From positions 1,736,001 through 1,800,000 of the forward strand of contig NZ_CP019113.1 of assembly GCF_001888805.2 (NCBI RefSeq): a stretch of 64,000 nt of DNA, in the 5' to 3' direction. Origin of the DNA: Enterobacter sp. SA187 (lineage in GTDB: Bacteria > Pseudomonadota > Gammaproteobacteria > Enterobacterales > Enterobacteriaceae). Positions 17,456 to 25,856 of this stretch are shown here, piece by piece (the first letter of the stretch is position 1; each line of letters opens with the position of its first letter). The notes under the pieces are model-generated. The model ran no database searches, was not told the DNA's origin, and saw only the letters and a list, made by a program, of their open reading frames with translations. Both the position numbers and the translations under genes were made by a program.

Positions 17456-17779
17456 ATGAAAATTACCAGCAATTACTCCGACATCTTTTGCCAGCGCCTC
17501 AAGGCAGCGCGTCTCGCGAAAGGGCTATCACAAAAAAGTCTTGGCATACGTGCCGGGATAGATGAGTTTGTGGCGAGTACCCGCATCAATCGTTATGAGA
17601 AGGGCGTGCATCAGGCCAGTATCGAAACGGCGCAGCAGCTTGCCGCCGCGCTGGAGGTTCCCCTCGCATATTTCTACATGGCAGATGATGAGTTAGCAGA
17701 ACTCACACTTCATTGGGCTACGCTCTCTGGTGCTGACAAAACGCAGATCCTTGCTCTGGTAAAGAGCAAGTCCGGTTAA
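17456..17779 (+). CDS. XRE-family transcriptional regulator
   Basis: 107 residues. HTH_3 domain at ~11-67: CQRLKAARLAKGLSQKSLG, then TRINRYEKGVHQASIETAQQ, then LAAALEVPLAYFYMADD. This is the phage-repressor-like single-domain layout with a short tail. The gene is headed by the nearer of two operator pairs, and the divergent Ner-like gene carries the other, so this protein probably controls both. No other phage genes are near. Confidence 0.88.
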   Translation: MKITSNYSDIFCQRLKAARLAKGLSQKSLGIRAGIDEFVASTRINRYEKGVHQASIETAQQLAAALEVPLAYFYMADDELAELTLHWATLSGADKTQILALVKSKSG

Positions 17780-17793
17780 ACCTCCGTACGTCT

Positions 17794-18369
17794 TTACCCC
17801 CGCCCCACAACCCCCATAATCACCTCCATCAACTCCTCAACCGCCGCCTCCGCATCCAGTTCCCCGGTCTTCGCTGCATAGCTCAGCCCCTCGGCAGCAC
17901 CAAAAATCGCCCATAAACCGGCATCAGGCAGCGCCTTATCAGGAGAGAAGGGCAGCAGAAGGTCGCGGCACAGGTGCACGAAATCCCGCGCGTATTCCAG
18001 CTTAAACACCTCCATTTCGGGCGATGCGCTCAGCGCGGCCAGCACCTCAGGGATCTCAATGCCCTGGGTCAGCACGCAGTTGATGTACGCCAGGGCGATG
18101 GCGCTGGCTTTGTCGTGCAACGTCGGGCCGCTGCGGGAAATCGACTGGGTAAAGATCTGCGCCTGGCGCGCTTCAAAGTCCCGGTACAGCGCAATAAACA
18201 GCCCGGTGCGGGAGCCGAAATGGTTGTACACCAGTGGCTTGGTCACGCCGGCAAACTCCGCCAGCCTGCCGGGCGTCAGGGATTCGGTGCCCTCCTGACC
18301 AATAAGTTTCCAGGCCGCCTCCAGTAATTGCTCAAAACGGTCTTCTTTGCTCATGCGCTTTTGCGTCAT
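17794..18369 (-). CDS. TetR/AcrR-family repressor of the adjacent quinone reductase
   Basis: 191 residues from ATG 18369, chosen over an ATG at 18399 because AGGAGG stands 7 nt before it. N-terminal HTH at ~10-55: RFEQLLEAAWKLIGQEGTES, then LTPGRLAEFAGVTKPLVYNH. The C-terminal ligand domain is helical and not assigned to an inducer. It is divergent from the flavodoxin-fold oxidoreductase at 18490, with an inverted repeat in the 120-bp gap, the usual layout of a TetR repressor and its target. Confidence 0.88.
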   Translation of the reverse strand: MTQKRMSKEDRFEQLLEAAWKLIGQEGTESLTPGRLAEFAGVTKPLVYNHFGSRTGLFIALYRDFEARQAQIFTQSISRSGPTLHDKASAIALAYINCVLTQGIEIPEVLAALSASPEMEVFKLEYARDFVHLCRDLLLPFSPDKALPDAGLWAIFGAAEGLSYAAKTGELDAEAAVEELMEVIMGVVGRG

Positions 18370-18407
18370 CGTCGGGCCTCCTGTTGACAACGGCATCATC
18401 CATCGCT

Positions 18408-18440
18408 AAGTTACCATTAGTAAGTTACTAAAGGTAACTT
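18408..18440. promoter_or_regulatory. TetR operator between repressor and oxidoreductase
   Basis: AAGTTACC (18408-18415) and GGTAACTT (18433-18440), perfect 8-bp arms 17 bp apart. The centre holds a further near-palindrome TAGTAAGTTACTA, so three GTTAC-type half-sites are phased across the divergent promoter. Confidence 0.75.
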
Positions 18441-18489
18441 CAGATTCAAGAGTAAAAGAGTTCCCCGGCAGAAGCAATGAGGAAAACCT

Positions 18490-19086
18490 ATGCAAACTCT
18501 GATCGTCACCTCTCACCCGTCTCTCACCTCGCTCACCCGCAGCGTGGCGAACCATATTGCCGACGGCATCACCAGCGCCGACAGGGCGCATTGCGTGGAG
18601 ATTGCCGACTTACATCAGGAGAACTTCGCGCCAGCGTATCAGGAGGTGGATTATCAGGCGTTCAGCGGCCAGCGTGCGGTGCCTGACGACGTGCGCCGGG
18701 AGCAGCAGCGCATCGACGCCGCCGACAATCTGGTGCTGGTGTTCCCGATTTACTGGTGGTCAATGCCCGGCATGATGAAGGGCTGGATCGATCGCGTGTT
18801 TACAAATGGCTGGGCCTACGAAGAGTCGCCCGACGGCAAGCTGCTGAAAAAACTCGGTCGGCTGAACGTCTGGCTGGTGGGGCTGGGGGCGGCGACGGAG
18901 GACGTCTATCAGCGGCACAACTACTTTGAGGCGATGAAAACGCAGCTGGAGCACGGTATTTTTGGTTACTGCGGCGCGCAGTTCTGGGCGGCGGAGTGGA
19001 TGCTGCCCTCGCAGTTGCCGCGTCCGGAGGATTATCTGACCGCCGCCCGCGAACTGGGGCAGCGTATCGGTAGCGGCGCGCGTTAA
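18490..19086 (+). CDS. NAD(P)H quinone oxidoreductase, flavodoxin-like fold
   Basis: 198 residues. Opens with QTLIVTSHPSLTSLTRSVAN (phosphate-binding loop of the flavodoxin-like NQO/KefF/MdaB family), then LVLVFPIYWWSMPGMMKGWI and DRVFTNGWAYE, the typical FMN/FAD and substrate segments. Such enzymes reduce quinones or nitro-compounds by two electrons with NAD(P)H, in the cytosol. GAGGAAAACCT precedes the ATG. Control by the divergent TetR protein is likely, giving induction by an electrophile or drug. Substrate unknown. Confidence 0.88.
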   Translation: MQTLIVTSHPSLTSLTRSVANHIADGITSADRAHCVEIADLHQENFAPAYQEVDYQAFSGQRAVPDDVRREQQRIDAADNLVLVFPIYWWSMPGMMKGWIDRVFTNGWAYEESPDGKLLKKLGRLNVWLVGLGAATEDVYQRHNYFEAMKTQLEHGIFGYCGAQFWAAEWMLPSQLPRPEDYLTAARELGQRIGSGAR

Positions 19087-19093
19087 ACGGCAA

Positions 19094-19125
19094 CCCCCGT
19101 CGCGGGACGGGGGCGTTGGGTTATT
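19094..19125 (+). terminator. rho-independent terminator after the oxidoreductase
   Basis: CCCCCGTC-GCGG-GACGGGGG stem followed by a T-rich run ending TTATTTTTT; it also abuts the end of the convergent pectate lyase gene. Confidence 0.85.
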
Positions 19126-20830
19126 TTTTGCCGTTCGGTTTTAACTGTTCGCCCGGTTTGAGTTTGAACAGCTCATCGTCGCGGGTGGAGTAGCGCACCG
19201 TGCCGTCCGCCAGCAGATATGCGCCCTCGGTGAAGCCAGCGCCGTTAAGGAAAGGAGCCACCGCGTCGGGCTGATTACGGAAGGCGGCTTCCAGCGCCAG
19301 TAGCGCATAAGGCGCGATATGGTCGATGCTGGCGAACTCTGCCTGCGGGTCGTCGACGAAGAAGCCGTTCAGACGACGGGTATTCAGGATGTTGGTCGCC
19401 ACGCGGTCCGCCAGCGTCAGATAGTCTTTATTGCCGGTGGACTGCCACAGATCGATAAGCGCGAAAATGGCGTACGGCTCGTTGTTATCGGTGTTCAGGT
19501 TCAGATTAGTGTCCGTGCCGCCTGGCGCGCCGATGTCCCCCAGCCCCTGGCCCTGCGCAATGCCGCGCGCCACTATCCACATCGCCGGATCCGGCTCCAG
19601 CGTCCAGGCCCTGGCATAGGTGAGCAGAAACTCGTTGCCCGCCGGGTAGGGCTTCAGGATGCTGCCTTTTTTGCCGTAGTAACCGTCACGTTTTAACTCA
19701 TAGCCCGACAGATCCGTGCCATTCGCCAGCATCGGACGGAAGGTGTTGGTCTGTGCGTCATAGGCATGAGTGGCGAAGGCTTTCAGGCCGTCGAGCGTCC
19801 ATTTTTTGATGTCGTCGCCATCCTTACCGAGGGATTTTGCCAGCGCCAGCTGCATCAGCGCGTTCTCGGAGTAAAGCGTGCTGGTGCGGCCTTTCAGCAT
19901 CATGTTGCCTTCCAGCGCGTCGGCACCCAGCTCAGGCCCGAACTGGCGCCGGGCGCGGTCGCCGTATTTCGAGTTAGTGTCCGTGTCGTCGGTGGTTTCC
20001 GCGCGTTTGAGCGGCTGCGTGAACTGATAAACGCCCAGGCCGGTCTTTTTATCGCGCGGTAACACATACTGTTCCGCCAGACGCTTCGCCCAGCGCAGCG
20101 CCCCTTCATCATGATCGTACTGATAGAGCAGCGAGGCGGAGTAGATCAGATCGTTTCCGGCATTCAGGAAGCTCAGCCCTTTGGTGGCGAAAAACGGCGG
20201 CTGTTGCTCAAAATCGTTCTCCCAGAGCTTGCCCATCGCTTTGCCGTATTCCCCGTGGCGGCTGGTTTCCAGCGTTTTCCAGTCGTTAACATGCGCATTC
20301 CAGAACGCTTTGATAAAGCGCGTGGTGGCGGGTTTATCCACGGCAAACATCAGATCGTAATAGGGGTAAGCGTTTTTCAGCTCATGAACCATCTCTTTTT
20401 CGCTCGGGCCTTCCGGCTGGAGCGTTTTCAGATCCACAAAACGGTGGCCGCCCCATAACAGCAGGCCGCTGGCATCCTGATAATGGTCGAAGTAGTAGCG
20501 CACATTGTCTTCGGCACGCTGTTTATATTTTGCGTCGCCGGTGAGATTGCTCAGGCCGACCAGCACGCGCATCAGGTTCTGCTGGGCAGAGAAGTTCGAC
20601 AGCACGGCTTTTTTGCCGTCCGGGAAGATCCACTCCATCTGTTTGCCGGTGCGCGGATCGACGCCGTTTGCCAGCAGCGGCACGTTGTGCCCGTAATTAT
20701 CCCCCGCCTTATCAAAGACGGTGTCCGCGAACGTTTTAACGCTGTTCAGGCGTTCGCTCTCCTGCGCCATGGCGTGAGCAGAGAACAGACTCAGACAACT
20801 TATCGCCAGTGCTAATCCTGAAATTTTCAT
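19121..20830 (-). CDS. pelP: periplasmic pectate disaccharide-lyase, polysaccharide lyase family 2
   Basis: 569 residues from ATG 20830 (AGAGG 7 nt upstream). A Sec signal peptide (KISGLALAISCLSLFSAHAM, cut after AMA) is followed by a PL2-type sequence: SVKTFADTVFDKAGDNYGHN, WIFPDGKKAVLSNFSAQQNL, WGGHRFVDLKTL, and RAETTDDTDTNSKYGDRARR. PL2 enzymes act as exo-lyases on oligogalacturonates by beta-elimination. The signal peptide makes this the periplasmic (PelP-like) form rather than cytoplasmic PelW. Together with the KdgM porin immediately upstream it would split imported pectin oligomers in the periplasm. No extracellular pectinase is in the window. Confidence 0.9.
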   Translation of the reverse strand: MKISGLALAISCLSLFSAHAMAQESERLNSVKTFADTVFDKAGDNYGHNVPLLANGVDPRTGKQMEWIFPDGKKAVLSNFSAQQNLMRVLVGLSNLTGDAKYKQRAEDNVRYYFDHYQDASGLLLWGGHRFVDLKTLQPEGPSEKEMVHELKNAYPYYDLMFAVDKPATTRFIKAFWNAHVNDWKTLETSRHGEYGKAMGKLWENDFEQQPPFFATKGLSFLNAGNDLIYSASLLYQYDHDEGALRWAKRLAEQYVLPRDKKTGLGVYQFTQPLKRAETTDDTDTNSKYGDRARRQFGPELGADALEGNMMLKGRTSTLYSENALMQLALAKSLGKDGDDIKKWTLDGLKAFATHAYDAQTNTFRPMLANGTDLSGYELKRDGYYGKKGSILKPYPAGNEFLLTYARAWTLEPDPAMWIVARGIAQGQGLGDIGAPGGTDTNLNLNTDNNEPYAIFALIDLWQSTGNKDYLTLADRVATNILNTRRLNGFFVDDPQAEFASIDHIAPYALLALEAAFRNQPDAVAPFLNGAGFTEGAYLLADGTVRYSTRDDELFKLKPGEQLKPNGKK

Positions 20831-20885
20831 TATTTGCCTCTCAGTCAAATAAGGGTTTTATTTTTATGCTGCTGCCCGGATGTCA

Positions 20886-21587
20886 TCAGAAAGAATATTT
20901 CACGCCGACGCGGTAACGGGTTTGTCTTTCATCGGTAAACTTGCTGCCGGAAACATTACCAATCGCCATATAAGGGGACCAGTTCTTATCCCATTTGTAG
21001 GTCAGCTTAAAATCGTGCGTCCAGTCGTGGCTATCGTTATCTGCCAGCACCACGCCTGCGGAATTCGCTTTTTTATAATCCAGCTCATAATCCAGCTGAT
21101 AGTCTTTCAGGAATTTCCATGACAGTACGCTGGTCAGGTTGTAGCCGTTCTCTGAGGTGTCTTTCTGCGAGCCGATATTGCCGGAGTTACGCTTGAAGTA
21201 AGGCCGGTAGCGCAATGACGCGCTGACGTCATCGGTGAGATTGGCTTTGCCACGCAGATACGGGCGGTAATTGTTGGATGACGAGCCGGTATCCAGTGAA
21301 AAGCCCGGTTCTATCTGAAAGGTTTTATTAATTTTATGAACGTAGCTCGCCACTACCTCGGTGCCATTACTGACGGTTTCGTCAAAGGCTTTGTCTTTAT
21401 CCTGGGAACCTTTCCATTTCCCTTCCAGCGATAAGCCAAAACCATTGGCAAAACGGTGTGATACCGCCAGACGATCTTTATGATTATTCCCGCCGCTGTC
21501 GTTCATTTCGTGACGATAATCAAAGGTCACTGCCTGAGCCGCAATACTCACGAAAGGTACAGTTAATAATAACAATGAGCGCAACAT
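20886..21587 (-). CDS. kdgM: oligogalacturonate-specific porin, KdgM family
   Basis: 233 residues. Signal peptide LRSLLLLTVPFVSIAAQA, then alternating beta strands starting VTFDYRHEMNDS and ending YRVGVKYSF with a terminal Phe, typical of small monomeric 12-stranded KdgM porins. The porin lets acidic oligogalacturonates into the periplasm, where the lyase gene 55 bp downstream would degrade them. The two are likely one operon. AGGGGATCCT precedes ATG 21587. Regulation by KdgR is suggested by a candidate box upstream. Confidence 0.92.
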   Translation of the reverse strand: MLRSLLLLTVPFVSIAAQAVTFDYRHEMNDSGGNNHKDRLAVSHRFANGFGLSLEGKWKGSQDKDKAFDETVSNGTEVVASYVHKINKTFQIEPGFSLDTGSSSNNYRPYLRGKANLTDDVSASLRYRPYFKRNSGNIGSQKDTSENGYNLTSVLSWKFLKDYQLDYELDYKKANSAGVVLADNDSHDWTHDFKLTYKWDKNWSPYMAIGNVSGSKFTDERQTRYRVGVKYSF

Positions 21588-22082
21588 AGGATCCCCTATT
21601 TTTAGTAGTCCACAGGTATAAGATGTTCTCTGCCAGTCAGCAGTTTGAGGTTATTTTGATTTTGTGGAATAGACTTTTGCACAAAATGAAATGGCGTTTT
21701 GAGACTGCGATCAGAGTATTAAAAATGCGCCTAAATTAATTAACATGGCATTTGTAAAGATATTCCTGGTGATTTATATTCAATAATATCAATGTGATAA
21801 CTTGCTGGTCGTCTATTTTTACGAGCCGAATGAACGTGGTTTACAGTAGAGGTCATGTTTGACAATAAATTTATTCCTGGATAATAAGTTATTTCGCATT
21901 TGAAAATAGCGTGTCATGGCTGGAGGCATAATATTACTGGTATAGAGACAGCAAAATGTCATCCCACGCTAACTTAAACAAAGCTTAAACAAGCAGGAAC
22001 ATCACGCCGATGGCCTGCACAAAATTCAAAAAAAGTCTTCCATGCAGAAGGCCAATAACAATATTACCTCTGGAGCCCGAAT
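21588..22082. promoter_or_regulatory. divergent regulatory region of kdgM and the LuxR-type gene, with candidate KdgR box
   Basis: 495 bp, AT-rich, no gene seen. At 21687-21702 TGAAA-TGGCG-TTTTGA resembles a degenerate KdgR site (consensus around TGAAA...TTTCA), about 100 bp before kdgM. An IR-free AT-rich tract (21720-21900) follows, as often seen upstream of LuxR-type regulators silenced by H-NS. Match to KdgR is imperfect on one side. Confidence 0.45.
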
Positions 22083-22640
22083 ATGACCGTCTACGGAAAA
22101 GATCGTTTCTACATTTACGGAATAGAGAAAATCCTTAATCAACTGTACCAGGAGCGGGGCGGGGGGAACCGTGCCAGTCCGTCGTGCATCTATGTCACCT
22201 CCGGCATGGATATTGTGGAGATCTACGCCCTGTATTTTTCCCACCCGCCCGTTCACCACGCTATTTTCATTACTGACGAGCGCCATTTCGACGCGATAAA
22301 CCGTCTGTTTCCCGGACTGATAAAACTGAGTCTGGCGGAAAACCTCGGCGTGGAGGAGCTACGCCAGGCGCTGACCATCATGCTCCTGCTGGCGGAGCAA
22401 AATCAGCGCGCGGGCTACCGTGCCGCGCCCTTTAAATTTACTGCCGCCGAGCAGCAGATCATGCGCTTGTTACTGCGCGGGCATTCGCTGGAGGAGATCG
22501 CCCAAATCCGCGGCGTCAGCCCGACCACCGTCAGCGTGCAGCGCAATGGCCTGATGAAACGCACCGGCACCAAAAGCCTGCTTGAGCTGTGTTCGCTGTA
22601 CAGCGCCATGCGCATCGGGCAGCGCCACGCCAACCCTTGA
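22083..22640 (+). CDS. LuxR-type (BglJ/YjjQ-like) transcriptional regulator
   Basis: 185 residues. C-terminal LuxR HTH: FTAAEQQIMRLLLRGHSLEE followed by IAQIRGVSPTTVSVQRNGLM and KRTGTKSLLELCSLYSAM. The N-terminal ~110 residues have no phosphoacceptor pattern and resemble the short receiver-less domain of BglJ-like regulators. CTGGAG stands 8 nt before the ATG. Target unknown; its position between the pectin genes and the RoxA-like gene gives no firm clue. Confidence 0.82.
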   Translation: MTVYGKDRFYIYGIEKILNQLYQERGGGNRASPSCIYVTSGMDIVEIYALYFSHPPVHHAIFITDERHFDAINRLFPGLIKLSLAENLGVEELRQALTIMLLLAEQNQRAGYRAAPFKFTAAEQQIMRLLLRGHSLEEIAQIRGVSPTTVSVQRNGLMKRTGTKSLLELCSLYSAMRIGQRHANP

Positions 22641-22712
22641 CCCATGACAAGGCGGCCAGGCCTGCGCCCTCTTTATAATCAGGGCCGTTTATCTTCTCGC
22701 AGGCAGGATCGT

Positions 22713-23834
22713 ATGGCGTACCAACTGAATCTTAACTGGCCGGAATTTCTTGAAAAATACTGGCAGAAACAACCCGTTGTACTGAAAAACGCGTTGCCGA
22801 ATTTTGTCGATCCCATCACCCCGGATGAACTGGCGGGCCTGGCGATGGAGCCGGAGGTGGACAGCCGCCTCGTCAGCCACAAGAATGGTCAGTGGCAGGC
22901 CAGCAACGGGCCGTTTGAGGATTTCGACGGGCTGGGCGAAACCGGCTGGTCGTTGCTGGCGCAGGCGGTGAATCACTGGCATGCGCCTTCTGCTGAACTG
23001 GTGCGCCCGTTCCGCGTGCTGCCGGACTGGCGGCTGGACGATCTGATGATCTCCTTCTCCGTGCCGGGCGGCGGCGTGGGGCCGCATATCGATCAGTACG
23101 ATGTGTTTATCATTCAGGGGATGGGCAGCCGCCGCTGGCGCGTGGGCGACAAGCTGCCGATGCGTCAGTTCTGTCCGCATCCGGCGCTGCTGCATGTTGA
23201 TCCTTTTGAACCGATCATTGATGAAGATCTGGCGCCGGGGGACATCCTCTACATTCCGCCGGGCTTCCCGCACGATGGCTTCACCCATGAAACGGCGCTC
23301 AACTATTCCGTGGGCTTCCGCGGGCCGAACGGCCGCGATCTGATCAGCAGCTTCGCCGATTATGCGCTGGAAAACGATCTGGGCGGCGAGCATTACAGCG
23401 ATCCGGATCTGACCTGCCGCGAGCATCCGGGCCGGGTGGAAGAGTACGAGCTGGCGCGTCTGCGCGGGATGATGATCGACATGATCAACCAGCCGGAAGA
23501 TTTCCGGAACTGGTTTGGTCGCTTTGCCACCACGCCGCGCCACGAGCTGGACATCGCGCCTGCCGAGCCGCCCTATGCGGAAGACGAGATCCTCGACGCC
23601 TTACAGGGCGGCGAAGTGCTTTCTCGCCTGAGTGGGCTGCGGGTGCTGAATATCGGCGGGCGGTTCTTCGTCAACAGCGAGCCGCTGGACACCGTGGATC
23701 CCGTCGCCACCGATGCGCTCTGCCGCTTCACGCTGGTGGGGCAAAACGAGCTGGGCGATGCGCTGAACAATCCGGCGTTCGTCGCCGAACTGACCGCGCT
23801 GGTTAATCAGGGCTACTGGTACTTCGACGAATAA
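22713..23834 (+). CDS. roxA: RoxA/YcfD-like ribosomal oxygenase (JmjC fold, uL16 Arg hydroxylase)
   Basis: 373 residues from ATG 22713 (AYQLNLNWPEFLEKYW), preferred to an upstream in-frame ATG because it matches the family start. Iron ligands H125, D127 (GPHIDQYD) and H187 (GFPHDGF) fall at the positions of E. coli YcfD, and the winged-helix C-terminus (QGGEVLSRLSGLRVL) is present. YcfD/RoxA hydroxylates Arg81 of ribosomal protein L16 using 2-oxoglutarate and O2. In E. coli the gene is next to phoPQ, not here, and this protein differs from E. coli YcfD at many positions, so it may be a second copy or paralogue. Confidence 0.85.
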   Translation: MAYQLNLNWPEFLEKYWQKQPVVLKNALPNFVDPITPDELAGLAMEPEVDSRLVSHKNGQWQASNGPFEDFDGLGETGWSLLAQAVNHWHAPSAELVRPFRVLPDWRLDDLMISFSVPGGGVGPHIDQYDVFIIQGMGSRRWRVGDKLPMRQFCPHPALLHVDPFEPIIDEDLAPGDILYIPPGFPHDGFTHETALNYSVGFRGPNGRDLISSFADYALENDLGGEHYSDPDLTCREHPGRVEEYELARLRGMMIDMINQPEDFRNWFGRFATTPRHELDIAPAEPPYAEDEILDALQGGEVLSRLSGLRVLNIGGRFFVNSEPLDTVDPVATDALCRFTLVGQNELGDALNNPAFVAELTALVNQGYWYFDE

Positions 23835-23843
23835 TCCCGCCAT

Positions 23844-23918
23844 GCCCGGCGGCGCAGGCTTGCCGGGCCTACAGCAATGCCTTCCCCTGTAGGTCGGGTA
23901 AGCGCAGCGCCACCCGAC
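23844..23918. repeat. REP pair between roxA-like gene and yjiR
   Basis: Two oppositely oriented imperfect palindromes: GCCCGGCGGCGCAGGCTTGC...GGGC at 23844-23871 and a GGTCGGGTAAGCGCAGCGCC..ACCCGAC unit at 23892-23918; a BIME typical of enterobacteria, between convergent genes. Confidence 0.85.
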
Positions 23919-23933
23919 AAAAGGTTTCACGCC

Positions 23934-25349
23934 TCACGCCTCCAGCGCAATCTGCACCGCTTCGCCGAGCTGCTTAAGCGCCTGGCGGTGACGCTCGTCG
24001 GTGGGCAGGGCGCAGTTGATGCGCAGGCAGTTGCGGTATTTGCCGGAGGCGGAAAACAGCGAGCCGGGGGCGATCTGGATCTTCAGCCGGCTCAGCTGTT
24101 TTGCCACGCATACCATGTCGACCGTCTCGGGGAGTTCGATCCACAGCATAAAGCCGCCTTTCGGGCGCGTGACGCAGATTTCACAGGGAAAATACTGGCG
24201 CACCCAGCAGGTAAAGGTGTCCATATTATGTTGATAGGACTGCCGCATACGGCGAAGGTGACGATGATAATGCCCGTCGCGGATAAAAGCCGTCATCGCC
24301 ATCTGTGTGGTGGGCACATTGGTGCCGCTGGCGGCGTATTTCATATGCAATACGCGATCGTGATAGCGTCCCGGTGCGATCCAGCCAATGCGCAGGCCGG
24401 GGGCGATAGTTTTGGTAAAGGAACTGCATAGCAGTACGCGCCCATCAATATCAAAAGACTTCAGCGTGCGCGGACGCGGGTAATCAAAAGCCAGTTCGCC
24501 GTAGACATCATCTTCAAAAATCACAATATCGTGCCGCTGCGCCAGGGTGAGCATCGCCCGTTTGCGCGCGTCGGGCATGACAAAGCCCAGCGGATTATTG
24601 CAGTTGGGCACCAGAATGACGCCTTTGATCGGCCACTGTTCAAACGCCAGCTCCAGCGCTTCCACGCTGATGCCGGTATCAGGATCGGTCGGGATTTCAA
24701 TGGCTTTGATACCCAGCCCGCGCAGCATCTGCATGGTGCCGTGAAATGACGGCGACTCCACCGCCACAATGTCTCCCGGTTTACACACCGCCAGCAGCGC
24801 AATGGCCATGGCGCTGTGACAGCCGCTGGTGATGATGATTTCGTCGGCGCTCAGCACCGCGCCGTTGTCGAGCATCAGCCGGGCGATCTGCTCGCGCAGT
24901 TCACGCCGCCCCGCCAGGTCATCGTAGCTGAACGCATCGTGCTTATGGTGCTGCACCACGCGGCTCATCTCACGCCACAGCGGTTTCAGGGTGGCCTGGG
25001 CTATGTCCGGCGCGCCGCCGCCAAAGGAGGTGATGGCGGGATCGCTTCGCGCGTCCAGCAGCGTCAGCACTTCGTCCCACTGGGTGATCTCGACCGGACG
25101 CTGTACCGGGCGGGACATCGCCGGTACCGGCGGCTGTACTTTGCGGGGAGCCACAAAATAGCCCGAGCGCGGCTGCGGCACGATCAATTGAAGATTTTCC
25201 AGCACCCGATAGGCTTCCTGTACGGTGCTGATGCTGACGCCGTGCTCCTGGCTCAGAGCGCGCACGGAAGGCAGTTTTTCGCCGCTGCGGTATAACCCCT
25301 GCTCAATGCGTTCGGCCAGCAGATTGGCCAGATGTTGGTAACGCGTCAT
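23934..25349 (-). CDS. yjiR: MocR-type GntR/aminotransferase regulator YjiR
   Basis: 471 residues from ATG 25349 (AAGGAT 8 nt upstream), one longer than E. coli YjiR; the open frame extends further upstream without a family match. N-terminal GntR wHTH (LAERIEQGLYRSGEKLPSVR, then ALSQEHGVSISTVQEAYRVL), linker, then a fold-type I aminotransferase domain with NCNNPLGF and the PLP-Lys region SSFTKTIAPGLRIGWI. MocR-type proteins use PLP to sense amines or vitamers; the YjiR target is unknown. It is divergent from yjiS. Confidence 0.93.
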   Translation of the reverse strand: MTRYQHLANLLAERIEQGLYRSGEKLPSVRALSQEHGVSISTVQEAYRVLENLQLIVPQPRSGYFVAPRKVQPPVPAMSRPVQRPVEITQWDEVLTLLDARSDPAITSFGGGAPDIAQATLKPLWREMSRVVQHHKHDAFSYDDLAGRRELREQIARLMLDNGAVLSADEIIITSGCHSAMAIALLAVCKPGDIVAVESPSFHGTMQMLRGLGIKAIEIPTDPDTGISVEALELAFEQWPIKGVILVPNCNNPLGFVMPDARKRAMLTLAQRHDIVIFEDDVYGELAFDYPRPRTLKSFDIDGRVLLCSSFTKTIAPGLRIGWIAPGRYHDRVLHMKYAASGTNVPTTQMAMTAFIRDGHYHRHLRRMRQSYQHNMDTFTCWVRQYFPCEICVTRPKGGFMLWIELPETVDMVCVAKQLSRLKIQIAPGSLFSASGKYRNCLRINCALPTDERHRQALKQLGEAVQIALEA

Positions 25350-25524
25350 GCTGTATCCTTTATCAGACCCGTACAGATCGCAAGACCAGTACAGAGCAGC
25401 GGCAAAAATGCCATTCAACTGCTGTTTTAGCGGATCTGTATGGTTAAGAAAAGCATTTTGTGCATCTGTATTGCTGGCCGGTATTTCCCCATGATAAGGC
25501 TCTGTTCCGGCGAGGAGAGCAATC

Positions 25525-25689
25525 ATGGAATTCTTTGAAAACCGACCCAAACGGCCTTTTATCGGCTTTGTTCTGATCTGGCGGGCGTTTAAGCAGTGGC
25601 GTCTTCGGGCAAGGACGCAGCGCATACTCAGCCAGATGAGCGAAGCCCAGCTGCGTGATGTGGGACTTAAACGCGACGATGTATGCTGA
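25525..25689 (+). CDS. yjiS: DUF1127 small basic protein YjiS
   Basis: 54 residues, too short for the usual ORF cut-off. Reads MEFFENRPKRPFIGFVLIWR, then ends LSQMSEAQLRDVGLKRDDVC. The C-terminal half is the DUF1127 motif (LRDVGLxRxD). AGGAGAG precedes the ATG. DUF1127 proteins are small, Arg-rich and in other bacteria bind RNA or phosphate-related regulators; the role of YjiS is not established. Same divergent pairing with yjiR as in E. coli. Confidence 0.88.
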   Translation: MEFFENRPKRPFIGFVLIWRAFKQWRLRARTQRILSQMSEAQLRDVGLKRDDVC

Positions 25690-25696
25690 TGACATA

Positions 25697-25729
25697 GCCC
25701 GGCGGCGAGCGCTGACCGGGCCTTTTTTT
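25697..25729 (+). terminator. terminator after yjiS
   Basis: GCCCGG ... CCGGGC stem with a 13-nt inner segment followed by seven T residues. Confidence 0.8.
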
Positions 25730-25856
25730 AACGTCTTTATGTGATCACGATCACTTTTTCGCATTCCATGCTCTCTTGTTGCCGCTTTCTTGATCCTTCC
25801 CCTGATAACCATTAGCTTAGCCGGCTGCCCGTCTGCACAGTAACCACGAAGATATA

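Noticed and set aside
22689..23543. 284-codon open frame opposite the roxA-like gene
   Set aside because: Antisense shadow; the plus strand encodes complete JmjC motifs.
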